A stretch of 64,000 bases of DNA from an uncultured Caryophanales bacterium (GTDB taxonomy: Bacteria; Bacillota_I; Bacilli_A; RFN20; CAG-826), in assembly GCA_937902735.1 (NCBI GenBank), contig CALELS010000014.1, positions 90,042-154,041 of the forward strand. Direction: 5' to 3'. Below, in pieces: positions 16,825-25,519 of this stretch. Position 1 is the stretch's first letter, and every line of letters begins with the position of its first letter. Made by a program: the position numbers and the translations under genes. Under the pieces are notes generated by a model. That model did no database searches. It was not told the DNA's origin and saw nothing but the letters and a program-made list of their open reading frames with translations.

Positions 16825-17586
16825 ATGGAAACAAAATTAGTGCTACGGGAACTTAGAATTAAAAAGGGTTATTCACAAAAGGAATTAGCAGAAAAGGTTT
16901 TTGTTACAAGACAAGCAGTGTCACGCTGGGAAGCGGGTGAAACAATGCCAAATACAGAAACTTTAAAACTGCTTTCAAAGCTATATAACGTGTCAATAAA
17001 TACACTTTTGGGTTCTCCTAACAAACTTATTTGCCAATGCTGCGGGATGCCGCTTGAAGATGAAATCATCGGAAGAAATAAAGATGGTTCAATGAATGAA
17101 GATTATTGCAAATGGTGTTATGCCGATGGCACTTATACATATAACGATATGGATGATTTAATTAATGTTTGCATTCCTCATATGGTAAAAGAAGGGTTTA
17201 ATGAAGAACAAGCACGTACTTATATGAGAAACATGCTTCCAAATCTAAATTATTGGAAAAATCATAAAGAATTAAGCGATCATGGGAAATTCGATGCCTT
17301 TAAAAAACAATTAATCGAAGAAATAAATAATTTAAACATCGAAGGCATGCCAAAATTAAAAAGTCTAAGCGCACTTGTTGGAGCATATGTCAATCTGGAA
17401 TATCATTTACCATCAGGTATGAAAGCCAAATTTTTAGATGATAATGTGACTTATTTAGGCAATCAACTTGAAGTAGATAATAATAGATGCTTTGGAATAG
17501 TGGCAAATGCTGAAATAATATTGATTTGTACATATGGTATTGAAGGCGCAAATCCAGAATTAATATTGTTTAAAAGAAGACATTAA
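16825..17586 (+). CDS. HTH regulator with zinc-ribbon and ligand domain
   Basis: A 253-aa protein. Residues 1-60 are a Cro/C1-type helix-turn-helix (KKGYSQKELAEKVFVTRQAVSRWE). A putative zinc ribbon follows (CQCCGMPL...YCKWCYADGTYTY), of the type found in Bacillota proteins annotated as zinc ribbon with HTH. The remaining part is helical and then strand-rich and may bind a ligand. GAGGT about 9 nt upstream is the likely ribosome binding site. It stands alone between T3 and T4. Confidence 0.85.
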   Translation: METKLVLRELRIKKGYSQKELAEKVFVTRQAVSRWEAGETMPNTETLKLLSKLYNVSINTLLGSPNKLICQCCGMPLEDEIIGRNKDGSMNEDYCKWCYADGTYTYNDMDDLINVCIPHMVKEGFNEEQARTYMRNMLPNLNYWKNHKELSDHGKFDAFKKQLIEEINNLNIEGMPKLKSLSALVGAYVNLEYHLPSGMKAKFLDDNVTYLGNQLEVDNNRCFGIVANAEIILICTYGIEGANPELILFKRRH

Positions 17587-17639
17587 TTGTGGGTGGCCCA
17601 CAATTAGACAAAGTGGCCCATTGTATCATTTCCGGCCAT
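17587..17639. repeat. 20-bp phased GTGGCCCA repeats with hairpin
   Basis: GTGGCCCA occurs at 17593 and 17613, with a partial copy CGGCCA at 17633, giving an exact 20-bp period. The first is inside a perfect hairpin TTGTGGG-TGG-CCCACAA (17587-17603). It could be an IS21-like element end or an operator array. Confidence 0.65.
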
Positions 17640-17657
17640 TACAACTATTTACATATT

Positions 17658-17686
17658 ACAGTATCAATGAAATTTGGTACTGTTTT
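17658..17686 (+). terminator. terminator T4
   Basis: Stem ACAGTATCAA/TTGGTACTGT with a six-base loop and T4CTTT tail. Fourth related copy; its flank is the most diverged. Confidence 0.75.
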
Positions 17687-17744
17687 CTTTTATTTATTAG
17701 AATAAGTTTTATAATATTGTAAGAAAGGTAAGAAAAGTAAGAAT

Positions 17745-17939
17745 ATGAAGGAAATAAAAGATGATCGCTTCATTGTAAGCGTAAAAGTTGGTCATAAAGG
17801 ACAAATAACAATACCAAAGGAAGCTAGAGATATGTTTGATATCAAAGAAGGCGATACTTTAATGGTAATGGGCGATAAAGAAAAAGGAATCGCTCTACTA
17901 AAAGCTGATATTTTCTATGGCCTAATGGAAGATAAATAA
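17745..17939 (+). CDS. AbrB/MazE-type regulator
   Basis: A 64-aa SpoVT/AbrB swapped-hairpin DNA-binding protein (VGHKGQITIPKEARDMFDIKEGDTLMV). Such proteins dimerise and bind AT-rich promoters. It ends 2 nt before an ABC ATPase gene and is probably the autoregulator of this exporter operon. GGTAAGAAAAGTAAG upstream gives only a weak ribosome binding site; a TATAAT lies at about 17709-17714. Confidence 0.88.
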   Translation: MKEIKDDRFIVSVKVGHKGQITIPKEARDMFDIKEGDTLMVMGDKEKGIALLKADIFYGLMEDK

Positions 17940-17941
17940 TT

Positions 17942-18814
17942 ATGGAAAACATGTTGAAAGTTGAAAAGATTAGAAAGAATTATCCATCTTTTTCTTTGAA
18001 AGATGTTTCTTTTGAAGTTAAACCTGGGCAGATTATGGGTTTTATTGGTCGTAATGGCGCGGGTAAGACCACTACTTTAAAATGCATTATGAATTTAGTT
18101 CATTACGAAAACGGTAATGTTTATGCCTTTGATAAAGACATGAAAGATAATGAATTAGGGAATAAACAAAGAATTGGTTTTGCTTTGAGTGAAGTGAATT
18201 ATTACCCTAACCGCACGATCAAACAATTAATGAATGTTACTAAGAGATTCTATAAACTCTTTGATGAACAAAAGTTTATGGAAGCATGTCGCTTATTTAA
18301 TCTTGATGTTAATAAGAAAATCGAAGAACTTAGCAGCGGGATGAAGGTTAAATATTCTGTTGCTATCGCCTTATCTCATCATGCAGATTTATTAATATTA
18401 GATGAACCTACTAGTGGACTAGATCCTGTTTCTAGAGATGAAATACTCGATATCTTTAGACAAATTGTGAAAAATAAAGACCGTGCAATTCTTTTCTCTA
18501 CACATATCACTAGTGATTTAGATAAATGTGCATCAGATATTACTTATATCCATGATGGTTCCATCCAATATAGTGGAACGAAAAACGATTTCATTAATTC
18601 TTACCTTTTTGTTAAAGATCATTCATTAAACAAAGATCTCTTAAATGAATATATTGCATATAAAGAATTCGATGACCATATCGAAGGTTTAATAAGTAGT
18701 GATAAAAAAGATATTTTCAAAAAGAACAAAATTGAACCACAAGAACCAGATCTTGAACAAATCATGGTTTATTTAGAAAGGAGCAAAGATCAACATGAAA
18801 GCTTTGATTTATAA
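17942..18814 (+). CDS. ABC-2 exporter ATPase
   Basis: A 290-aa ABC ATPase with Walker A GRNGAGKTT, signature ELSSGMKVK (a degenerate LSGGQ seen in EcsA/YtrB-type subfamilies) and Walker B LLILDEPTSGLDP. A C-terminal tail of 75 residues follows the core. It overlaps the permease gene by 20 nt. The set AbrB-ATPase-permease resembles YtrA-type operons in which a small regulator controls its exporter; the substrate is unknown. Confidence 0.92.
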   Translation: MENMLKVEKIRKNYPSFSLKDVSFEVKPGQIMGFIGRNGAGKTTTLKCIMNLVHYENGNVYAFDKDMKDNELGNKQRIGFALSEVNYYPNRTIKQLMNVTKRFYKLFDEQKFMEACRLFNLDVNKKIEELSSGMKVKYSVAIALSHHADLLILDEPTSGLDPVSRDEILDIFRQIVKNKDRAILFSTHITSDLDKCASDITYIHDGSIQYSGTKNDFINSYLFVKDHSLNKDLLNEYIAYKEFDDHIEGLISSDKKDIFKKNKIEPQEPDLEQIMVYLERSKDQHESFDL

Positions 18815-19499
18815 AGAATTTAAATTAGCGATGCATCCTGTTTGCTATGTATTTATCGCTCTTTTTCCTTTAATGATTCTCATCCCTAAATATCCAATTG
18901 CCGTTGGTTTTATTTATATCTTTACTACTTATCCGATTCTTTTCTTGGGCGCTAATAAAGGACAACAAAGTAATGATTTACTCTATTCAACTTTATTGCC
19001 TGTAAGAAAGAAAGATATAGTCTTAGCAAGAATATTAACTGTTATTATTATGCAAGTATCGTTTATTCTTCTCATGACGGCGTTTTATCCAGGAGCAATA
19101 GCGATCAATAACGCTATTATCCGTTCTGTTGAAGAGGCAAAGCAGGCTGGAAAAGCAGTCGAAGATATGACTATTCCAGGTTTAGGATTAAATAGTTATG
19201 TTTTAATGTTAGCTATAGCAATTTCTGGTTATGCAGTTGCAGATTTTGTCTATTTCACTATCTATTACAAGAAAGGTAAATCCATTTTGTTACCAACATT
19301 ATTAGCAATCCTTGGATTTGCTACTTATATCTGTTTAGTCACTATTGGATTACCTTATATCCCAGGACTAGAATTCCTTAACAGTATTCACATTGGTATC
19401 CAATTTGCAGTTCTAGGTGTCGCGCTTCTATTCTCTTTTGGAATGCATTTCATCACATATTTAGTTGCATCAAAAAGATTCGAAAAGGTCGATTTTTAA
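18795..19499 (+). CDS. ABC-2 type permease
   Basis: A 234-aa membrane protein with six hydrophobic segments, beginning MKALIYKEFKLAMHPVCY, typical of ABC-2 permeases that pair with a separate ATPase. It overlaps the ATPase gene by 20 nt, so translation is coupled. The AGGAGC Shine-Dalgarno lies inside the ATPase coding region. Confidence 0.9.
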   Translation: MKALIYKEFKLAMHPVCYVFIALFPLMILIPKYPIAVGFIYIFTTYPILFLGANKGQQSNDLLYSTLLPVRKKDIVLARILTVIIMQVSFILLMTAFYPGAIAINNAIIRSVEEAKQAGKAVEDMTIPGLGLNSYVLMLAIAISGYAVADFVYFTIYYKKGKSILLPTLLAILGFATYICLVTIGLPYIPGLEFLNSIHIGIQFAVLGVALLFSFGMHFITYLVASKRFEKVDF

Positions 19500-19541
19500 A
19501 AAAATATTCTATTTCTTACAACATCTTTTTAAAATTGAAGT

Positions 19542-20084
19542 ATGAAAAAGTTCAATTATATAACCTGTGTTACTATATTAGCTTTGTTAATTGGTGGTTG
19601 TTCATCAGAAATAGAAGAAAATGATATTTATCTAGATAAACCAGAGGACACCAATCTTGAATTTTGGATCACTCAAAGAGTAACTTTTAAAGAATTTGAA
19701 GATAAAGGCTGTACTTATCTTCCTGGATGGTTTGGAGCAGATGAATATTTAGATAGTCGCTATGTAGCGGATACAGGTGGAAATATGGCAATTCCACCTG
19801 ATATTCATGTAACTTATTTAGTGACTGGATATCCAGATACTCTAGATAATGATGCAGTAACTCATATTGAAATAACTGATCCTACAATAACAGTCTATGG
19901 TTTAACTCTTAATTCAACAGATGATGAGATAAAAAATAGAGTAGATCACATAAGTGATTCTTATGTTAAAAAACAGGATGACTCTTGCATTATGTTTATT
20001 GTTAAGAATTGTTCATTTTGTTTTATAGATGAAAAGATAGTAATCGACGTACCAGTTACAAATAATAGTGGGATTGTGTATTAA
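19542..20084 (+). CDS. lipoprotein, unknown function
   Basis: A 180-aa protein with a signal peptide and lipobox LLIGGC (Cys about residue 20). The mature part is acidic (EENDIYLDKPED) and has no known domain. TAAAAT (19530-19535) ends 6 nt before the ATG and there is no Shine-Dalgarno, so its own leaderless transcript is likely, separate from the upstream exporter. The DIYLDKP stretch is similar to the VYIEMPD stretch after the lipobox of the lipoprotein at 2684. Confidence 0.85.
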   Translation: MKKFNYITCVTILALLIGGCSSEIEENDIYLDKPEDTNLEFWITQRVTFKEFEDKGCTYLPGWFGADEYLDSRYVADTGGNMAIPPDIHVTYLVTGYPDTLDNDAVTHIEITDPTITVYGLTLNSTDDEIKNRVDHISDSYVKKQDDSCIMFIVKNCSFCFIDEKIVIDVPVTNNSGIVY

Positions 20085-20122
20085 GTTTATTGCCTGCAAA
20101 AAAAGTCTATAGGTTATCTAAT

Positions 20123-20155
20123 AAAACAGCATTGTTAAAAATCAGTGCTGTTTTT
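20123..20155 (+). terminator. rho-independent terminator
   Basis: AAAACAGCA pairs with TGCTGTTTT across a 14-nt loop, then T run. A TATAAT for the next gene starts only a few bases later, at about 20157. Confidence 0.75.
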
Positions 20156-20188
20156 GTTATAATTTAGAAAATTAAAAGAGGAATATTT

Positions 20189-20986
20189 ATGAAAAAGAAC
20201 TTAATTCTTTCATTAACATCTTTATTAGTACTTAGTGCTTGCTCATCTAATAATGTCGTTGCGGGTCTACATCTTGATACACTTCAGTATGATGGATTAA
20301 CTGTCAGTGTAGATACTTATGATAATTTTTCTTTAGGGGAAGATCATGATGAAGTTATTGTTAGATTTAGAATGAATTCTAACGAAGACTATGTATATTT
20401 AGATGAATTAACTCCTACTAATCGTGCATATTATGTATTAAAAGATGATAAGTTAGAGAAAGTAGATATTTATAACCTAGTGCGTGATGGTGTATTTGAT
20501 AATTCGCAGGATAGTTATTTATATGTTTCAAGTAAAGGTAATGGTGAAGAATATTCAACATGGTTTACCATTAAAAGATTTTATCATTGCAACGAAGCAG
20601 GTTTTGATGCTGAAGGTATTTTTCGTGGATTAGATGTTAAATTAATTAGTCAAGGTGATCATCGTAGTTACACCACACCATGTCTTGATTTCTATTCTAA
20701 GTATAATCAGCTGAAATTTGATATTGGCTTTGCCTTCTATGCGAAGATTAACTTGGTTAAGGGAGCACAATATAACTACTACGACATGGGAAATGAATAT
20801 GATGTCAAAGGTTATATGAGAAAGAAAGATACTCATGAAGTAGTTGAAGTTAATTTCACCAGTGAAAAAGCCGTCTTACTTAATGATGATAATGTTAATG
20901 AATTTGAACCAACTCTTTATATAAAAGAGACATTGAAAGTTTATTGCCCACAAAACGATTTATACGTTCACGAATGGACAAAATAA
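20189..20986 (+). CDS. lipoprotein, unknown function
   Basis: A 265-aa lipoprotein: signal MKKNLILSLTSLLVLSAC with the lipid Cys at 18, then a polar, strand-rich mature region without recognised motifs. AGAGGAAT is the ribosome binding site, with TATAAT about 25 nt upstream. It ends at a shared terminator with the CDF transporter gene. Confidence 0.85.
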   Translation: MKKNLILSLTSLLVLSACSSNNVVAGLHLDTLQYDGLTVSVDTYDNFSLGEDHDEVIVRFRMNSNEDYVYLDELTPTNRAYYVLKDDKLEKVDIYNLVRDGVFDNSQDSYLYVSSKGNGEEYSTWFTIKRFYHCNEAGFDAEGIFRGLDVKLISQGDHRSYTTPCLDFYSKYNQLKFDIGFAFYAKINLVKGAQYNYYDMGNEYDVKGYMRKKDTHEVVEVNFTSEKAVLLNDDNVNEFEPTLYIKETLKVYCPQNDLYVHEWTK

Positions 20987-21007
20987 TCTAGATTCAATTA
21001 AAAATAT

Positions 21008-21031
21008 AGCGCTTCATAAGAAGCGCTTTTT
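21008..21031. terminator. bidirectional terminator
   Basis: A perfect stem AGCGCTTC/GAAGCGCT with an ATAA loop and T tail lies between the converging genes ending at 20986 and 21033. Confidence 0.9.
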
Positions 21032-21032
21032 C

Positions 21033-22154
21033 TTATGCAAAATCGTAATCGATATTGATTATAAAGGTAAGGTCTTTAAATTCTTTTTGAAGTATCTCTT
21101 TAATTTGAGATACATATTCTTCGGGTTTCTTTTCATCAAAAGAGAAGACTAAATCAAAGCTTACATAAGAGTCTTTTTCATCAACAAAGAAACCATGGAG
21201 TTGGATTACGTTTTTATTATCTTTAATAAGTTCAAAAATACGTCCTCTAATTTTATTAGAAAATTCAGTTTCCCTATTTTGAGCGTATATCCCAACAGTC
21301 ATGATTATTCCATGTTTCATATAGACTTCTTTTTGGATTGCTCTTTCAAGTTCTTGGACTTCATGAACATCTAGTGTGTTAGCAACACCTACATGAACAC
21401 TACCAATGAATTTATTATTACCATAGTCATGGATGATTAGGTCATACACTCCCATTACTCCATTAATTGAGGCAATTTCTTGTTTGAGCTTATTTGTGAA
21501 TTCACTATCAAGTCTTTTACCTAATAGTTGAGACATTGCTTCAATAATAAGTTGAATACCACTTTTAATGATGAATCCTGCGATAATTAGACCTACATAT
21601 CCTTCAATATAGAAATCAAAGAAAAATCCTACTAGAGCACTTACAAGAGTTGCACTAGTTAAAATAACATCAAAGAAAGCATCAGTTCCACTACCCTTAA
21701 GTGTTAAAGAATTATATCTTTTGGCGTTTATCTTGTAGATAATTGCTAAAGCAAGTTTAACAAATATAGCAACAGCAACAATAATAATTGAGACTAGATT
21801 AAAACTAGCTTTTTCACCTTTAGAATAATAATCAATTAATGAAACTATTGAATCATTAACAGCGGTAAGACCTACCGCTAAAATAATAAATCCAATTATT
21901 GTAGAAGTTATATATTCGAATCTACCAAAACCAAACGGATGTTTTTTAGTAGGTTTTTTCATTGATAACTTAGTACCAACAATGGTGATGATTGATCCAA
22001 GCGAATCTGTGAAGTTATTTAAACCATCAGAGAGAATGGATGCACTACTAACGATAATAGCGATAATTATCTTAGATGTTGCTAAAAAGATATTACCAAT
22101 AATACCGATAATAGATGTTCTAATGATTCCGTTGTTTCTTTGTTTGTTTGTCAT
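21033..22154 (-). CDS. cation diffusion facilitator transporter
   Basis: A 373-aa CDF-family divalent-metal/proton antiporter. The metal-site helix motif SDGLNNFTDSLGS (the HxxxD/NxxxD-type site on TM2) and the KKHPFGFGRFEY loop are diagnostic, with six membrane segments and a C-terminal ferredoxin-like domain. A second cytosolic segment from about residue 300 extends beyond the usual length. It likely exports Zn, Fe or Mn. Its start abuts the stop of the membrane-protein gene, so the two are co-transcribed. Confidence 0.94.
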   Translation of the reverse strand: MTNKQRNNGIIRTSIIGIIGNIFLATSKIIIAIIVSSASILSDGLNNFTDSLGSIITIVGTKLSMKKPTKKHPFGFGRFEYITSTIIGFIILAVGLTAVNDSIVSLIDYYSKGEKASFNLVSIIIVAVAIFVKLALAIIYKINAKRYNSLTLKGSGTDAFFDVILTSATLVSALVGFFFDFYIEGYVGLIIAGFIIKSGIQLIIEAMSQLLGKRLDSEFTNKLKQEIASINGVMGVYDLIIHDYGNNKFIGSVHVGVANTLDVHEVQELERAIQKEVYMKHGIIMTVGIYAQNRETEFSNKIRGRIFELIKDNKNVIQLHGFFVDEKDSYVSFDLVFSFDEKKPEEYVSQIKEILQKEFKDLTFIINIDYDFA

Positions 22155-22789
22155 TATTTAATTATTGAGAAATGTTTGTTTAATAATCTTAACAATATTG
22201 AACAGCCATATACAAAAGCGGCTACTCCAATAATTGTTGGGATTGTGAAATAAAGTGGTTGAGTGGATACTCTTAAGAAATGATATGGAGCGTCTATTAC
22301 TTTTAAGACGTCTAAAACGACAAAAACTATTCCATATGTAAGAGTGATGCCCATTGGAATAAAAGTGAAAATAAAAGACTTTAAATTGTGTTTTTCATAG
22401 AAAATAAATGAAACGATTGAGATTAATGGGACTAAAGTATGATGGAATAACATGCTTCCTTGGAACAATAGTTGAGCTAGAGTATATCCACTAGACCAGC
22501 TTAAAACAAATACAACTGTTAAGAATGTTACAAATAGCATTACTTCATTAACATATTTAATGATTGATAAAACAGTTGGTATTTTTATTTCCTTAACAAA
22601 ACAATTAATACCTAAGAAAACACTTAAAACCAGTGATACAACAATACACAAAGTATTCGAAAGTATTGTGTAATAGATAAATATTGAGGCCGATTTAGAT
22701 TCACATAATTGGATGATTAAACCAATTGCTGCTAAAACAGCAATCAATATATTTAAGATAAAACCAACAAGATATGATTTATTCTTCAT
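22154..22789 (-). CDS. polytopic membrane protein, FAR-17a/AIG1 (Pr6Pr)-like
   Basis: A 211-aa protein with six hydrophobic segments. The motif LSNTLCIV in TM2, LFHHTLVPLISIVSFIFYE and the later YHFLRV resemble the Pr6Pr/AIG1 family, which contain membrane hydrolases in animals but are uncharacterised in bacteria. It lies between the lipase-like lipoprotein and the CDF transporter with gaps of 2 nt or less, so the three form an operon. Confidence 0.7.
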   Translation of the reverse strand: MKNKSYLVGFILNILIAVLAAIGLIIQLCESKSASIFIYYTILSNTLCIVVSLVLSVFLGINCFVKEIKIPTVLSIIKYVNEVMLFVTFLTVVFVLSWSSGYTLAQLLFQGSMLFHHTLVPLISIVSFIFYEKHNLKSFIFTFIPMGITLTYGIVFVVLDVLKVIDAPYHFLRVSTQPLYFTIPTIIGVAAFVYGCSILLRLLNKHFSIIK

Positions 22790-22791
22790 TA

Positions 22792-24483
22792 TTATTTATT
22801 TAAAAGAATATATATTGATTCAGGCATATGCATAGCAAATATGTAAGAGAAATTACCAATTGTTGTTGCAATCTTACCTGTAATCGAAGGATAAAGTTCG
22901 CTTTTTTCTTCTTCATATTTTAAGAACAAGCCTTTTAAGACTTTTTGAAGAAGTCCACAGACATATGAAATTGATTGAGCATCATATGTAATTTCAAGTT
23001 TATCAAGGATGGAGACCAAAACTGTTTCAAGTTCATTTCCTTGATCAGCTCCATACATAATCGATATAGCAAGAGCAATCAATTGAGACTTTAAAGCTGT
23101 AAGTTCTGATTCATCAAAATATTCCTTAAAATGCATTAATTTATCGAAGTTTTCTTCAGTAAGAACATCTTTTAATTCAATATCAAACAAAGTTTGGAAG
23201 GTGGAAACATATTCATCTCTAGTTCTTAAACCAAAGATTAATTCATCGTCTTCTACAAGAATTAATTCTTGTGTAAGGAAAGTAATTAAATTGTTATAGA
23301 ATTCGATAGGATCTTTAAAACCATCTTCTTTTTCTTTAACATAATTTTCACTCATCATGTCAAAGACATATTCACCAAATTCTTTAAGTTTAAGATTTGG
23401 ATATGTTTCGTTAAGTTCTGTGACTAAATTTTCATCTTTATATTTATATTCATGTCCATAGCGCATAAAGCCATAGAAATCAAATGGAACATATGGAATT
23501 AAATCATTCTCATTAATGACATCATGAATGACTTCAGTTTTATTTGAAGAATCTACTCCATATTTTGGAGATTCAAAAGAATATTCAAAAATATCTTTAT
23601 CTGAAGTACTAAATTTGGTTAGTTCATCAAGAATATTAACTGTGAGTAAATCTGCTACCGCACCTGCTCTAGAAAAACCAGTAATCCAATATTTGAATGT
23701 TTTACCAGCGTATTTATCTTGGGAGATATATTCTAATAGATCACTGCTAACAAAGTTAGAAGCGCGATAAAAACCATAATGTTCTCCACTACCACCGAGG
23801 CGGAAATTATCTAATACTTCTAAATTGTCATATTCAAATCCACGTATAGAAACTGCAACTAGGATTTGATCATCAATTTCTTTAGAAGCAAATGTATAGG
23901 CAATTAATTCATCATTTTTAGATTTATCATATCCATCTGAATGATAGATATCTTTAAAGAATAAATCTTTATAGAATTTATCTGCGACTTCAATATTTCT
24001 TGAAGCAACTGAAGAAGCAAGTGAATTAATAGCAAGGTTATTATTGAATTCAACATTATCTTTATTAAAATCAGCAGTTAAATAATGAAGATTCATAGAA
24101 TGGATTTCACCTTTGATTAATCTTGAATCGTATTTATAAACATATTCAAAATCATCAGGAGAAATTACTTCTTTTTGTTCATATTCACATATTTCACAGA
24201 ATCTATGACGTTGAGCAACTGTTTCAGTTGTTCTAGAAGGGACTATTATTTCCCAATCAGAGAATTTATGTTCTTCTTTATCTTTAAATAAATCTTTATG
24301 TTCACATGTTGCTTGGTGCCAATGATATGTTTCATCTTTCGACCATTCATCACTATAAGTATGTTCGTGAGTTGGTTCTGGTTCTGGTTCTGGTTCAGGT
24401 GTTGGATCTACACTTGGAGCGCTATTATTGCAACCAACAAGTGAAAAAGTTGCAAGAAGTAATAAAATAGAAATTTTTTTCAT
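22792..24483 (-). CDS. lipase-like lipoprotein
   Basis: A 563-aa lipoprotein: lipobox FSLVGC (Cys 18), a Pro-Glu-rich linker, then His/Cys-rich segments (TCEHKD, FCEICEY) and a class-3 lipase-like domain. The nucleophile elbow reads ITGFSRAGAVADLL, and ENDLIPYVPFD with YGHEY could supply the Asp and His. The extracellular substrate is unknown. The C-terminal 200 residues are helical. It has its own Shine-Dalgarno GAGGTG before the start and leads the operon with the membrane protein and the CDF transporter. Confidence 0.82.
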   Translation of the reverse strand: MKKISILLLLATFSLVGCNNSAPSVDPTPEPEPEPEPTHEHTYSDEWSKDETYHWHQATCEHKDLFKDKEEHKFSDWEIIVPSRTTETVAQRHRFCEICEYEQKEVISPDDFEYVYKYDSRLIKGEIHSMNLHYLTADFNKDNVEFNNNLAINSLASSVASRNIEVADKFYKDLFFKDIYHSDGYDKSKNDELIAYTFASKEIDDQILVAVSIRGFEYDNLEVLDNFRLGGSGEHYGFYRASNFVSSDLLEYISQDKYAGKTFKYWITGFSRAGAVADLLTVNILDELTKFSTSDKDIFEYSFESPKYGVDSSNKTEVIHDVINENDLIPYVPFDFYGFMRYGHEYKYKDENLVTELNETYPNLKLKEFGEYVFDMMSENYVKEKEDGFKDPIEFYNNLITFLTQELILVEDDELIFGLRTRDEYVSTFQTLFDIELKDVLTEENFDKLMHFKEYFDESELTALKSQLIALAISIMYGADQGNELETVLVSILDKLEITYDAQSISYVCGLLQKVLKGLFLKYEEEKSELYPSITGKIATTIGNFSYIFAMHMPESIYILLNK

Positions 24484-24596
24484 AAATATTCACCTCGTAT
24501 GACTTTATTTTATTACTAATAAAGTCTAAAAACAAAATATTTAGATAAATGTGAGAATTAATGAAATATTATCAAAATTAGGTAAAATATCTTCTA

Positions 24597-25394
24597 ATGA
24601 AGATGTATCCTTTTGAAATCATTTTTGTGGATATTGATTGGACACTTTTGTCACATTCAAAAAAACCACCTAGATTTGATAAGGTATCGCTTAGATTTTT
24701 AAACAAGCTTCATAAAGATGGAATCAAGATTGTTTTAGCGACTGCTAGACCATATCATTCCGTAAAAGATGTTGGTATTTTTAAATATTTAAAACCTGAT
24801 GGACTTATCCTTTCTAGCGGTTCTTTGTCGATTTATAAAGATGAGATTATTCATGAGGATGACCTATCTATTAAAGATTTCGAATTATTGTCAAAAGTAG
24901 CCTTAAAATATCAAGGAAATCTAGAAGGAATTAAAACATATGATTCATTCATAATTAGGGAAATGAATGATCCGATAAAATATGTATTTGAAGCATATCC
25001 TTCTCGTATTCCAAGTGTTGAAGGAATTCATAGAAAAAAAGTTAATAAAGCTACCCTATATTTTTATAAAGAAGATTATGAAAAAGTGATGGAAGAAGTA
25101 CCAACTCATCTACATTATTATCGTTTTCACGATAACGCGGTTGATGTTTCAACGAAAGTTACTAACAAAGGTGTAGCGGTTAAACATATGCTAAATTATC
25201 TAAGTATTACCCCTAAAAGGGCAGTAGCAATTGGGGATGAAAAAACCGATAGTTTTATGTTTGATGAGGTCTCCTTTTCTGTGGCAATGAAGAATGCTAC
25301 TGATGAAGTTAAAAAACATGCTAAATATGTAACTAAACATGTTAACAGACATGGAGTGAAATATATTTTAAAACGTATTATTAAACATAAATAG
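24597..25394 (+). CDS. HAD superfamily Cof-like phosphatase
   Basis: A 265-aa class IIB HAD phosphohydrolase. Motif I FVDIDWTLL holds the nucleophile and acid/base aspartates, motif II is TARP, and motif IV is AIGDEKTDSFMFDEV, where GDExxD replaces the usual GDxxND. Known members dephosphorylate sugar phosphates or FMN/PLP. TAAAAT (24583-24588) is 8 nt upstream of the ATG and no Shine-Dalgarno is seen. Confidence 0.92.
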   Translation: MKMYPFEIIFVDIDWTLLSHSKKPPRFDKVSLRFLNKLHKDGIKIVLATARPYHSVKDVGIFKYLKPDGLILSSGSLSIYKDEIIHEDDLSIKDFELLSKVALKYQGNLEGIKTYDSFIIREMNDPIKYVFEAYPSRIPSVEGIHRKKVNKATLYFYKEDYEKVMEEVPTHLHYYRFHDNAVDVSTKVTNKGVAVKHMLNYLSITPKRAVAIGDEKTDSFMFDEVSFSVAMKNATDEVKKHAKYVTKHVNRHGVKYILKRIIKHK

Positions 25395-25396
25395 AT

Positions 25397-25420
25397 TTGA
25401 CACTTTGTAGAATGTGTCAA
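25397..25420 (+). terminator. hairpin behind HAD gene, weak terminator
   Basis: TTGACACTTT pairs with AATGTGTCAA (one G-T) around a short loop, just after the HAD stop. No U tract follows, so termination is uncertain. Confidence 0.45.
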
Positions 25421-25465
25421 TATACATTTATTGTTCATATGATATAATGATTAAAAAATAATCAT

Positions 25466-25504
25466 AAGTTAGTTTGTTTGCTTTTAAAGTAAATAAACTT
25501 ACTT
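25466..25504 (+). promoter_or_regulatory. long leader hairpin before the repeat-protein gene
   Basis: A 19-bp inverted repeat with one mismatch and two G-T pairs (5' arm 25466-25484, 3' arm 25486-25504) lies between a TATAAT (25443-25448) and the GGAGGG Shine-Dalgarno at 25508. It would occupy nearly the whole mRNA leader and may stabilise the message or regulate translation. Confidence 0.6.
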
Positions 25505-25519
25505 AATGGAGGGATTATT

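Noticed and set aside
14992..17686. Terminator repeats as a CRISPR array
   Set aside because: The repeats are hairpins several hundred bases apart with genes between; no short regular spacers and no cas genes.
20642..20836. Minus-strand small open frame in the lipoprotein gene
   Set aside because: It is a frame shadow of a gene with a convincing signal peptide and RBS.
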